Below, one piece after another: positions 6,306 to 12,983 of a stretch of 12,983 nucleotides of DNA; positions within the stretch are counted from its first letter, which is position 1, and every line of letters begins with the position of its first letter. This DNA is from Microcaldota archaeon (lineage in GTDB: Archaea > Micrarchaeota > Micrarchaeia > Norongarragalinales > UBA8480), in NCBI GenBank assembly GCA_030697615.1, contig JAUYPK010000076.1, forward strand, positions 1 through 12,983, given 5' to 3'. The notes beneath the pieces were generated by a model. That model was not told the origin of the DNA. It made no database searches and was given only the letters and a program-made list of their open reading frames with translations. A program made the translations under genes and the position numbers.

Positions 6306-8813
6306 TTATTCTGCGTCAACTACAGGAGCAGACGGAGTCCAACTTGCAAGGAACCCAATGAGATCCCTAGCAGCGGCAACAGTGTCATCTGCAGAGCATC
6401 CAGCAACTAAAACCTTGTTGCCCTCAATTTGAACAAATGCATCTCCACCAACTGAAGGATCGCATGCGTCAAAGAGTGAAGCCGCTTCCATTGAAGCTGC
6501 AACGCTGTTGACAAAAGGTCCACCAACCACGATTAATGGCTGTGTCGAAGACGCTTCAGAGTCCAATACAACTAACGGGGCAACTGCAGTGTTGAGCCTC
6601 GTCATAACTTGTTGAGACGAAGCAGTGCTTGCACCAGTTCCAACTGGCAAAGTGATTCCACCAGCTGCTGCACAAGCAACTCCAGGAGTACACATTACAG
6701 TTGTGCTTCCACCAGTTGAGAGGTTAGTTCCAGCTGAGCTCAAAACGAACTGAGCGTGTCCAAGCTTCTGCGCGTAGGATAAACTAACCGAAGCAGTGCT
6801 AACTGAATTAACACAGCTTCCACGTGGAGAACAGAACGGAGGTGTAAATGCACCGGTTTCTGCACCTGGCCTATTCACAGCAGTGTAGTTAATTGTGCTT
6901 TGTGTAGTTGCAGTTGGCGTGTTGTAGAAGTTTCCATTCGTTGCTCCAACCGAAGCCATAGTGAAGAAGAGATTCCATCTTCCGTCAGCTACTCCAGTAC
7001 TTTCGTTTAGAATTTCAGGAATGGTGACGTTCACTTGAGTCGCATTTCCCGACCATTGTGCCACATCATTACCGTTAGTACCCATAATACCAGCAAAGGT
7101 AACGTTTATCCTAACGTTTGTGTCAGTTCCAGATCCAGAAGAGTAGTACATTGGAGGCAAATTTACAACTAATTGGTTAGCCGTATTGTTGCTTTGTGGA
7201 ATTTCTGCAGTTGAACTAATATTCGTTAAGTTCACATAGTAAGTTCCATTGTAGTAAAGCACTGCACCAGTCCAGTTAGCTGGAAAAGCAGCAGACGAGT
7301 TCTTTATAACAACATACATGTCTTGCACGTTCTTAGTAACTCCATTTTCAACAATTCTCCATGCATCTGCCCTACTTGAGTGGAAGTTCAAAGAAAATTG
7401 TGAACCGGAGGTAGTTTGGAGAGATCCATTCCACAAGCTACCAGAAACAGTGTATGGTTGAATGCTAAGTGTGTCCATATCAGTACTAGCTAAGTCAGAC
7501 ATTCCCCTGAAGGTCATAGAGTAGCCAGGTGCGCCATCAATGATGGTTAGCGACTCGCCAGCCTTTGCAGTTGAACCTCCACTAGTTGGATACCGAATAT
7601 TAGTGTTGTATAAAGTTATGTCAGTTACTGCTGGTTGGGTACTGTAGTTTGCAGTTGTTAAATTTGCATACCATGAACCGTATAAACTCGCGTCAATTGC
7701 ATTACCATGCGCAAGTGTAAGCACATCAGAGTATGCAGAGACTATACAAGAAGATGATCCTGCAGCTCCAGCATTAGTTGCACTGTCTAAGCGTACGCTT
7801 ATGCCCCCAACTTTCTTAGTAGCTGAGTCTGAACCACCTAACTTGTCGAATGAAACAGTTCCATCAGGCTTTGTGATTGAAATTTCACAAGGAATTTGGT
7901 TAGTTGCTGTTTCAGCTGAACCAACGTTTGTGATTTTAACCTTGTACCCGTTTGAAAGGTTCAATGTTTCTCCAACCATTAACCTTTGGCGTGAGGCGTA
8001 TGACTTTCCAACTTGAACATCAGTAGGAGTACCAACCGTTGTTCCACTTAGAGTCATTCCAGAAACTACCCACGATTGACCAAGGAAGTAAATCGAATTG
8101 GAAGTATCAAAAATGCGGTCTCCAGTTGCACAAGCACCGTACGTAGCAGTTACCTTGACACAGTATGGCAATCCAGTTGAGAAAGTGTATCTTAGAGCGC
8201 CCCACATGCCTGGCGCAGTGTAAGCGTGTAATGAAGTGTCGTAAGTTGCTTCAGAATATACGTTAATGTATTGAGCTTCAGTTATCTGGGTATTTGTGCT
8301 TGATGCACTGAGTTGAAGTACTCCATTGTTCGGCAATACTAAACTTGGCCATTGGCTGCTTGAAACTTGTTTAGTTGCAGCAAGTGCGCTTGGAATTGTA
8401 GGCCTAGTTGGCGAAGCATTGTAAGTATTGTCTGCACTATTGTCAAGTCTGTCACTTGCAAAGAACGAAGACACTCCAAATGTTCCAGCTGGAATTGAGG
8501 TACCTGAATTTGCAACTTGTACTGATACTGCTGCAACGGTTGTACCTGCGCCAGCTGCTGGTACTTCTGCAGCAACTTCTTGAGTTGTGTATGCCATGTT
8601 TGCAAGTGCGGCTGCGATGTTACCTGCCCAAACTGCGTCTGAGGCAAGTGCATTGGTTCCAACCACTACTTTTACTTGTGGCTCTCCATTTTGTAGGAAA
8701 GCGAAGTTTCCTAGATTTTCGTCTACTGTTACAGCTGCTCCTGCAAGTGCGGTTCCGATTAAGGCTGCCCCTGCTGCAAAAGCTGCTATTTTCTTGACGT
8801 TTAGACTTTTCAT
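6306..8813 (-). CDS. S-layer protein, methanococcal type
   Basis: This 835-residue protein is the likely main surface-lattice protein. Residues 1-26 form a signal peptide (basic MKSLNVKK, hydrophobic AAFAAGAALIGTALAGA, small-residue cleavage site). The mature N-terminus (GNFAFLQNG, VVVGTNALASDAVWAGNIAAAL) matches the S-layer N-terminal domain of Methanococcus-type proteins. Residues from about 740 to the end match the C-terminal domain (PLIVVGGPFVNSVA, VLVAGCSADDTVAAARDLI). The middle is Ser/Thr/Asn-rich and beta-like. I count 17 N-X-S/T sequons and ten cysteines, several closely paired (PFCSPRGSC, MCTPGVAC). No C-terminal membrane helix is visible, so anchoring probably relies on the fold or a partner. 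GAGGTG (8829-8824) lies 10 nt before the ATG, and TTTATATA lies about 170 nt upstream. Expression should be very high. Confidence 0.93.
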   Translation of the reverse strand: MKSLNVKKIAAFAAGAALIGTALAGAAVTVDENLGNFAFLQNGEPQVKVVVGTNALASDAVWAGNIAAALANMAYTTQEVAAEVPAAGAGTTVAAVSVQVANSGTSIPAGTFGVSSFFASDRLDNSADNTYNASPTRPTIPSALAATKQVSSSQWPSLVLPNNGVLQLSASSTNTQITEAQYINVYSEATYDTSLHAYTAPGMWGALRYTFSTGLPYCVKVTATYGACATGDRIFDTSNSIYFLGQSWVVSGMTLSGTTVGTPTDVQVGKSYASRQRLMVGETLNLSNGYKVKITNVGSAETATNQIPCEISITKPDGTVSFDKLGGSDSATKKVGGISVRLDSATNAGAAGSSSCIVSAYSDVLTLAHGNAIDASLYGSWYANLTTANYSTQPAVTDITLYNTNIRYPTSGGSTAKAGESLTIIDGAPGYSMTFRGMSDLASTDMDTLSIQPYTVSGSLWNGSLQTTSGSQFSLNFHSSRADAWRIVENGVTKNVQDMYVVIKNSSAAFPANWTGAVLYYNGTYYVNLTNISSTAEIPQSNNTANQLVVNLPPMYYSSGSGTDTNVRINVTFAGIMGTNGNDVAQWSGNATQVNVTIPEILNESTGVADGRWNLFFTMASVGATNGNFYNTPTATTQSTINYTAVNRPGAETGAFTPPFCSPRGSCVNSVSTASVSLSYAQKLGHAQFVLSSAGTNLSTGGSTTVMCTPGVACAAAGGITLPVGTGASTASSQQVMTRLNTAVAPLVVLDSEASSTQPLIVVGGPFVNSVAASMEAASLFDACDPSVGGDAFVQIEGNKVLVAGCSADDTVAAARDLIGFLASWTPSAPVVDAE

Positions 8814-8958
8814 TTTTTATATACACCTCAAATTCTGCTTCTGTTGTTATGAGTCTCGTGGCTTTTCCCTTTTCTAAAAACCCTCAATGCCCAGATGATA
8901 TGACCTGGGCTCAGGTACAAACACGATATTGGGTCGGGTAGCCGAAAGGCTCTAACTG
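8814..8958 (-). promoter_or_regulatory. Long structured 5' leader of S-layer mRNA
   Basis: If transcription starts about 25 nt from the TATA box, the leader is near 145 nt, long for an archaeal mRNA. It contains a stem AGCC-TTTC-GGCT (8941-8952 region) and a strong stem with GCCCAG (8910-8905) pairing with CTGGGC (8894-8889) around a 10-base loop, extended by CCT/AGG outer pairs (8882-8915). A T-run (8880-8876) and the GAGGTG ribosome site (8829-8824) follow. No convincing upstream reading frame is present. A role in mRNA stability or translation control is inference. Confidence 0.5.
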
Positions 8959-8979
8959 TATTGATAAATGCGGTAATGG

Positions 8980-8987
8980 TATATAAA
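8980..8987 (-). promoter_or_regulatory. TATA box of the S-layer gene
   Basis: The minus strand reads TTTATATA, the ideal archaeal TATA box, preceded by AAGG. It is the clearest promoter element in the window, with an expected start near 8955-8962. Confidence 0.7.
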
Positions 8988-8989
8988 CC

Positions 8990-9141
8990 TTACTTAATTC
9001 GTCGATTGACTTAGTCGTTTTCGGCAATGAGCTAAGTGGTGTGAATTGTTCATACTTTTGTTGTTTTTAGGTTGGAAGCTGACTCGTAATTAACGTTTAG
9101 CTAGATAGTAATAATAGGGCTGGGAGGCTATTTAATAGCTA
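8990..9141. promoter_or_regulatory. Intergenic regulatory DNA between S-layer and BofA-like genes
   Basis: No gene is seen in this upstream half of the 328-bp gap. It contains an imperfect 17-base palindrome at 9039-9055 (GTGTGAA-TTG-TTCATAC), the odd palindrome GACTTAGTC (9008-9016), and the inverted pair ACTTAG/CTAAGT (9009-9014 and 9032-9037). A candidate TATA box for the plus-strand gene is TATTTAATA (9129-9137). Regulator binding is conjecture. Confidence 0.35.
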
Positions 9142-9471
9142 ATGAAAAGCATCGACGGTGGTCGAATTATGATGTTGGAAATTGTTAATGTCACTCAAGC
9201 TGGAACCACTAGCCATGGCATGTTTGGGTTAACGCCGGCGGTTAACGGAATAGTTGTTGGGCTTTTGCTGGTGCTCCTTGCTATTGTAATACTGTGGAAG
9301 TTGAAGCAGTTCATCATAAACTCCGCCTTGGGGTTAATGGCGCTTTTTTTGCTTCAATTTGTCGGGATAACAATTCCAGTTAACTTGGTTACTATTATAG
9401 TGTCAGCTGTATTGGGGCTCATTGGAGTTGGTTTAATGGTGCTGTTAACTGTGCTTGGGTTCAAGTTTTAG
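9142..9471 (+). CDS. BofA-like integral membrane protein
   Basis: This small membrane protein (109 residues from ATG 9142) resembles the BofA family (PF07441), named for a Bacillus inhibitor of sigma-K processing; archaeal members have unknown roles. The signature is a helix, then a basic LWKLKQFIINSALGLMALFLLQF segment, then IPVNLVTIIVSAVLG and a final hydrophobic helix, as in the family's N-x2-G and iPlN-xx-T pattern. Helices lie near residues 34-52, 59-76 and 80-106. The start is uncertain. ATG 9142 has GGAGG 14 nt upstream, a long spacing, whereas ATG 9169 (tandem MM) has GGTG at 9157-9160, 8 nt upstream, giving a 100-residue protein. The gene diverges from the S-layer gene. The sporulation role cannot apply in an archaeon. 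Confidence 0.75.
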   Translation: MKSIDGGRIMMLEIVNVTQAGTTSHGMFGLTPAVNGIVVGLLLVLLAIVILWKLKQFIINSALGLMALFLLQFVGITIPVNLVTIIVSAVLGLIGVGLMVLLTVLGFKF

Positions 9472-9498
9472 TCTATTGGGGGGCTTGTAGATATACTA

Positions 9499-9793
9499 AT
9501 GATTAATCACCATTACTTTGCTGGTCAGTGACTTGGAAAAAAGCAAATTGTTCTATTCAGCCGCCTTGAAATCGCTTGGTTACAGATTATTGAAGGAAAA
9601 GCCAGCGTCAGCTGGGTTTGGAATAGAAGATGTAGATGGTAAGCGGGACTTTTGGATCAAGGCAGGCGGAATAGACAATGGATCGCCAGGATATAGGACG
9701 AAATACTATCCCGGTTACTACGCGGCATATGTGCTAGATCCAGATGGTTACAATATTGAAGCTGTTTTTGACGATCCGAATCCACTGAAGTGA
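9499..9793 (+). pseudogene. Broken VOC/glyoxalase-family gene (frameshift plus internal deletion)
   Basis: The sequence resembles YaeR-type vicinal-oxygen-chelate proteins but is damaged twice. An ATG at 9499 begins M-I-N-H, then one extra base in the CACC run (9508-9511) shifts the frame to a TGA. Skipping that base restores M-I-N-H-I-T-L-L-V-S-D-L-E-K-S, the expected family start. Downstream the frame stays open to TGA at 9793 (FYSAALKSLGYRLL near the start, YYAAYVLDPDGYNIEAV at the end). However, DFWIK runs directly into AGGIDNGSPG, whereas intact relatives have about 30 residues between these motifs, including the second half-domain's metal-ligand histidine. The DPDGHN histidine is also Tyr. 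A short protein from TTG 9518 is formally possible but would lack part of the fold. Possibly an acquired bacterial gene in decay. Confidence 0.75.
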
Positions 9794-9801
9794 AAAAGAG
9801 G

Positions 9802-10191
9802 CTACTGTGGTTTTTTCTTCTTTTTAGGCGTTGGTAGCTTGACGTAGTATACTTCTGAGTCTGTTCTGAGTATTACAGGGTCTCCTTTGAATAGGGAGTC
9901 TACGTTTAACTCATATGACCCTTGTTCAACAACGCGGATGTTCTCCGGGTCATCTGTAGAGATTATAACGGTTTTGTCTTTGCTTAACTCAAGTAATTCA
10001 CTGCTGATGTTAACTGGTTCATTTTCACCGCTTGCTTCGCCATTTGAGCTGCGGTTTGTTAGGTTAACTTTGGCAAGGGGTAAGTCGCTTTTAATGAAGT
10101 AGAAAATGCGCGAACCGCAAACGCAGCCTTTGAGAATAGCTTCGGACTGCTCGGGATAAAGCTGTTTGCACTTTACGCAGGCGTGTGGCAT
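9802..10191 (-). CDS. DUF2072 zinc-ribbon protein (OapC/ArvC-like)
   Basis: This 129-residue protein matches the archaeal DUF2072 zinc-ribbon family. The start MPHACVKC and the segment ILKGC followed by CG are characteristic. Four cysteines (C5, C8, C23, C25) could bind zinc, but the second pair is CVC, one residue shorter than the C-x2-C I expect. A Ser/Asn/Glu-rich linker (about 47-62) leads to a C-terminal domain with ENIRVVEQGSYELNVDSLFKGDPVIL (83-108), also typical, and a lysine-rich tail (PKKKKKPQ). The family usually accompanies an Era-like GTPase and DUF2073, both upstream here; its biochemical role is unknown. An 81-bp gap to the membrane protein gene holds TTTTAT about 25 nt before the ATG (10220-10215), suggesting a leaderless transcript of its own, possibly besides read-through. 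Confidence 0.85.
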   Translation of the reverse strand: MPHACVKCKQLYPEQSEAILKGCVCGSRIFYFIKSDLPLAKVNLTNRSSNGEASGENEPVNISSELLELSKDKTVIISTDDPENIRVVEQGSYELNVDSLFKGDPVILRTDSEVYYVKLPTPKKKKKPQ

Positions 10192-10272
10192 GTTAAAACA
10201 AACAGCATCGGGAGATAAAACGTTAACTGATACGACTTATGATCCTGCAGCGTTATACCCGTTCATACGCTA

Positions 10273-12279
10273 CTAGACGCATCGCGTTCCTTTTTTTATT
10301 TTAAAGAGGAGCCCGTAGCTTAGTTGATCTACGCGTTCAGCTTTTGCAGCTAATAAGCGCGGTAAATCTCCACTGCCAAAGCCGCCGACAGTTGGTATGA
10401 AAACGTAGTCATAGTTACAAATGTTTTGTTCTACTTCGGGACAAGATTCTTCTACAAAAGTAAAACCTTCACGCCTAAAGCCTGCAAAGCAATTCTCTAG
10501 TGCAGAAACTCTAGTGGAATTAATCTGTGTTTCAAGCTGTGGTTGTAAAAAGGTTTCTGCAGTGCGGCGGCCTGAAAACCCCGTAGCGCCTTGCTGTTGA
10601 AGTACGAACAATTCTTCATCGCCTTGAGAAAGTACACTTGGAAGTATTGAAATGGAAAGAATTGTGCTATCGGCGGCTGTATGATTGCCCAATTCGCTAA
10701 GCAGGTTGTAAAAAGCTGGGGCCATTACAATACTAGGAGAACTAGCTGAATTACCTAAATTGGCATGGCCTAAAAATAAAACTACAAAAAGCGCTACTAA
10801 AACAGAGCCTTTTTTAATTATTGGTAAAAATGTGGAAATGGAAGCGATTAAAAGGGGAATAAATGGAAGTAGCAGAAATGCAATTAGCCACCTAGCTTCT
10901 ATTTGATAAAGTTGAAAAGCTGAAAATAAACCCAGAGAAAAGGCCAGTGGGATTGCTAAGCTCAATAGCATAAAGTGATGAAAACCATTATCTTTTTTTA
11001 ACATTTTTTCAGTGGCGATTAAGGCAAGAAAGCAAGCAAATAATAAAATAATTAAATCTAACCCCATAATTTTGCCCCCGAGAAAAGCACTAGCGGTTTT
11101 TTCAGTAATGCTTGGAAAAACTAATGAAAAGCTGTTTCCGCCGCCATATTTTGAATATGCACCTTGGCCAAAATAGGTCGAACCTAAAAAGTAAAATAAT
11201 AACGCAAAAATAGCTAAAAACAACACAAATGGAATAGCTAATTGGTTTAATTTTTTATGATCAAAACAGCTTCGGAGAACTAGTAATAACGGAACGAGCA
11301 GGAACGCTAGTTGTGGCGTGTGGGATAACAGTACACCTATGCCAAAAAGAAAGAACAACGGCAGATAATCTAGTTTTCCAGACTTGTGAATTTGCCAACA
11401 GGTAAAAAGCGCGCCTGGTAAAAACAAAAATGAATCAGTTAGGCGCCAAGCACCTACGATTTGGGGCCAAAAGAAAAGAAGGGGAATTGGCGGAAGAGTA
11501 ACTGCAAGTGCGCCTAGAAAGCCTAATTTTCTATTAATCTCGCTAAATAACACGTAAATTCCAAGTGCGAAGAATATCAACTCAAAAATTAGCATAAGGT
11601 ATTTAGCTTGGAAACCTCCAATTCCACCAAAAGAAAGTAGGGTAAACGTTGCTGGTATGGAAAAAGATAATGGATTCCACGCCATTAGCGCTCCACTTTT
11701 TCCGCCGTGGATTTCAGGCGCAACAAACTGCGAATGGCTTTCAACCATGTACTGGACTTGAATTAAATTTCCAGTAATATCATTAGACCCAACAAGTGGA
11801 AGATTACTTGCTATTCCAACCGGAAAGAAGCTTGGCATAGCAACGGTAAATGCTAATATAATTAGAACAATTACAAACCCAATATCAAGGCAAGAAGTGC
11901 GTTGAAAAATAGCTAATTCTTTAGGTTTTACTACAAGAACCGTTAATAGAATTAAAATAAGCACTGCAAAAAAGACCATCAATGGATCTAAAGCCGCACT
12001 TATAAATTGGGATAAAAATAAGGCAGCTCCGGTAATTGCGAATCCGGTTGGAATCATAAAAACAGTGCGTTCAAGTGAGTTTATTATTCCAAACAAGGTT
12101 AAAAATAAAAAGCCTAGTAAGGCAAAGAGAAAAATTGGAATTATAACTAAGAAAGATACCCCTGCCCAAATTGCTAGTATGCTAATAACTGCAGGTAAAA
12201 TAATCTCTAGCCCACTAAAGTGAATTTCGCGTAGTTTAGTGTAAAAATTTTGATGAGGCGAAACATTATTTTCTTCCAT
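10273..12279 (-). CDS. Polytopic membrane protein resembling GT-C glycosyltransferases
   Basis: This 668-residue protein has a short cytosolic N-terminus, roughly 12-13 membrane helices between residues 23 and 505, and a soluble C-terminal domain (about 510-668). The layout recalls GT-C enzymes, which move sugars from lipid carriers on the outer face of the membrane. Features that fit are a first large loop after a helix ending near 150 with acidic Asp167 in GSNDITGN, the later WNPLSFSIPATFTLLSFGGIGG (about 201-222), and IEARWLIAFLLLPFIPLL (460-477), like the R-containing late helix of such enzymes. The C-terminal domain has clustered cysteines (CFAGF, ESCPE, NICNYDY). No STT3 WWDYG-type motif is seen, so it is not an oligosaccharyltransferase. 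The ATG lies 5 nt after the DUF2073 stop, so the two are cotranscribed. The substrate is unknown and the family assignment is tentative. Confidence 0.7.
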   Translation of the reverse strand: MEENNVSPHQNFYTKLREIHFSGLEIILPAVISILAIWAGVSFLVIIPIFLFALLGFLFLTLFGIINSLERTVFMIPTGFAITGAALFLSQFISAALDPLMVFFAVLILILLTVLVVKPKELAIFQRTSCLDIGFVIVLIILAFTVAMPSFFPVGIASNLPLVGSNDITGNLIQVQYMVESHSQFVAPEIHGGKSGALMAWNPLSFSIPATFTLLSFGGIGGFQAKYLMLIFELIFFALGIYVLFSEINRKLGFLGALAVTLPPIPLLFFWPQIVGAWRLTDSFLFLPGALFTCWQIHKSGKLDYLPLFFLFGIGVLLSHTPQLAFLLVPLLLVLRSCFDHKKLNQLAIPFVLFLAIFALLFYFLGSTYFGQGAYSKYGGGNSFSLVFPSITEKTASAFLGGKIMGLDLIILLFACFLALIATEKMLKKDNGFHHFMLLSLAIPLAFSLGLFSAFQLYQIEARWLIAFLLLPFIPLLIASISTFLPIIKKGSVLVALFVVLFLGHANLGNSASSPSIVMAPAFYNLLSELGNHTAADSTILSISILPSVLSQGDEELFVLQQQGATGFSGRRTAETFLQPQLETQINSTRVSALENCFAGFRREGFTFVEESCPEVEQNICNYDYVFIPTVGGFGSGDLPRLLAAKAERVDQLSYGLLFKIKKGTRCV

Positions 12280-12284
12280 CTATT

Positions 12285-12635
12285 TCACTTTTGCGCCAGT
12301 AGGTTTAGTTTGTTTGGATCTTTTTTGATTTGTTTTACTATGGAGGATGGCCCGACTACGGTTAAGCCGCTTGTTCTGCCGCCTAGGAGTTTGACGAGGT
12401 GGGTTTTGATGTCAAGCGTAGCTGAGCCAAGCGTGGCAACTTCTATTCCGGGGAAGTTTTTGTCAACTTGCTGCATGGTTAATTGGATGAGTTGAGTTTC
12501 TTCGCTTGGACTAAGCGACTCTTCTAGTACAACTATCTTGTCCCCTTTTTTCACAGCGGTTATGATGTACTGGAGCTTTTCAGTGGTTGTCTTGCCTTGC
12601 ATGGCTTTGGAAGAGAGGAATTCAATTGCAATCAT
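12285..12635 (-). CDS. DUF2073 protein (OapB/ArvB-like)
   Basis: This 116-residue soluble protein matches DUF2073, an archaeal family usually encoded next to an Era-like GTPase. The family hallmarks are in order: IEFLSSKAM at the start, EKLQYIITAVKKGDKIVVLEE (about 19-39), LSPSEETQLIQLTMQQVDKNFPGIEVATLG (41-70) and GLTVVGPSSIVKQIKKDPNKLNLL (89-112). Its function is unknown; tight linkage suggests it binds or regulates the GTPase. The ATG at 12635 is 23 nt past the GTPase stop without a strong ribosome site, and its own stop is 5 nt before the membrane protein start, so all three are probably one transcript. The C-terminus (LLAQK) is close to the usual family end, so the gene looks intact. Confidence 0.88.
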   Translation of the reverse strand: MIAIEFLSSKAMQGKTTTEKLQYIITAVKKGDKIVVLEESLSPSEETQLIQLTMQQVDKNFPGIEVATLGSATLDIKTHLVKLLGGRTSGLTVVGPSSIVKQIKKDPNKLNLLAQK

Positions 12636-12658
12636 GTTCGTTTCATCATTTCACGATT

Positions 12659-12983
12659 TTATACTTTTTTGCCTATTTCGTCGTAGAGTTTAGTCATGTT
12701 TTCTCCGCTTAACGCAGATACTGGTACAACTGAATGTTGTGGAAATGCTTCTTTTATCTTGTCGGCGCGTGCTTTTTTCAAGTCCATTTTGTTGGCAACA
12801 ATTATAACCGGTATTTTCCGCGCTTCGAGGTTGGCGAGTATGGTTATATTCACTTGAGTGTAGGGGTCTTTTGTAGCGTCCATTATTACAAGTGCGGCGT
12901 CGACGTGTTCAAGCCACTTTATCGCCTCGACTATTCCTTTGGTTGCCTCTTTGGCGCGTTGCTGTGCGTCTGTTTTTGACAAC
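12659..12983 (-). CDS. Era-like small GTPase, C-terminal part (cut by window edge)
   Basis: About 107 residues of the C-terminal half are visible before the edge; the P-loop and switch regions lie beyond it. Visible motifs are VDAALVIMDATKDPYTQVNITILANL (strand and helix before G4), the G4 guanine-specificity motif ANKMD (residues 63-67 of the visible part) and G5 SAL (89-91). The sequence AKEATKGIVEAIKWLEH before them is typical of the archaeal Era-like GTPase found with DUF2073. The TTG near the edge is an internal leucine codon in an open frame, not a start. It heads the cluster with DUF2073, the polytopic membrane protein and the zinc ribbon. No membrane helix is seen in the visible part. 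Confidence 0.9.
   Translation of the reverse strand, partial: LSKTDAQQRAKEATKGIVEAIKWLEHVDAALVIMDATKDPYTQVNITILANLEARKIPVIIVANKMDLKKARADKIKEAFPQHSVVPVSALSGENMTKLYDEIGKKV

Noticed and set aside
8339..8877. Overlapping open frames on both strands inside the start of the S-layer gene
   Set aside because: They are low-complexity Gln/Leu-rich, Ala/Ser-rich or Arg/Ser-rich translations of Ala/Thr/Gln-coding DNA in the wrong frame, with no ribosome site and full overlap with a clear S-layer gene or its leader.
8814..8958. Upstream reading frame or known riboswitch in the S-layer leader
   Set aside because: There is no ATG on the minus strand in the leader, the one GTG frame is about 16 codons without a ribosome site, and I do not recognise a known riboswitch core.
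9499..9520. Programmed frameshift in the VOC gene
   Set aside because: There is no slippery heptamer or downstream pseudoknot signal, and the gene also carries a separate internal deletion, so simple decay explains it better.
9887..10102. Plus-strand frame opposite the DUF2072 gene
   Set aside because: It overlaps a recognisable zinc-ribbon gene completely and shows no domain.
12250..12979. Plus-strand frames opposite DUF2073 and the GTPase
   Set aside because: These are antisense shadows of two recognised families.

Overview
The window is archaeal. It carries a KH/beta-CASP termination nuclease (aCPSF1/FttA), a proteasome beta subunit with the Thr1/Asp17/Lys33 set, a long SlyD/FKBP26-type prolyl isomerase, a methanococcal-type S-layer protein, and genes for an Era-like GTPase, a DUF2073 protein and a DUF2072 zinc ribbon. 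Several genes have TATA-like boxes at leaderless or near-leaderless distances, and others have GGTG-type ribosome binding sites. The AT-rich DNA, compact spacing and S-layer type would fit a DPANN archaeon (Diapherotrites or Micrarchaeota) or a related euryarchaeon; the lineage is inferred and not proven here.

Layout: 1-345 (-) is the start of an unknown membrane protein, divergent from a 48-residue membrane protein at 413-559 (+). Next comes a minus-strand block: isochorismatase-like hydrolase (545-1102), aCPSF1 (1135-3039), proteasome beta (3200-3901), a GC-richer repeat region (about 4023-4160), FKBP isomerase (4149-4778), an unknown anchored surface protein with 14 N-glycosylation sequons (4845-6143), and the S-layer protein (6306-8813), which has a structured leader of about 145 nt and strong U-tract terminators. 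The 328-bp region 8814-9141 separates the S-layer gene from a divergent BofA-like membrane protein (9142-9471, +). A broken VOC/glyoxalase gene follows (9499-9793, +).

The right end (9802-12983, -) reads, in transcription order, Era-like GTPase (cut by the window edge), DUF2073 protein, a 668-residue polytopic membrane protein resembling GT-C glycosyltransferases, and a DUF2072 zinc ribbon. GTPase, DUF2073 and DUF2072 are a recurrent archaeal set (as I recall, OapB/ArvB and OapC/ArvC in public annotation) of unknown function. The membrane protein is packed 5 nt behind DUF2073 and is the most suggestive unexplained association here.

Functionally the window combines information processing and proteostasis (aCPSF1, proteasome, FKBP), cell-surface construction (S-layer, sequon-rich anchored protein, GT-C-like protein) and a GTPase module that may act at the membrane. 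I see no CRISPR array, tRNA, rRNA, insertion sequence or defence island.
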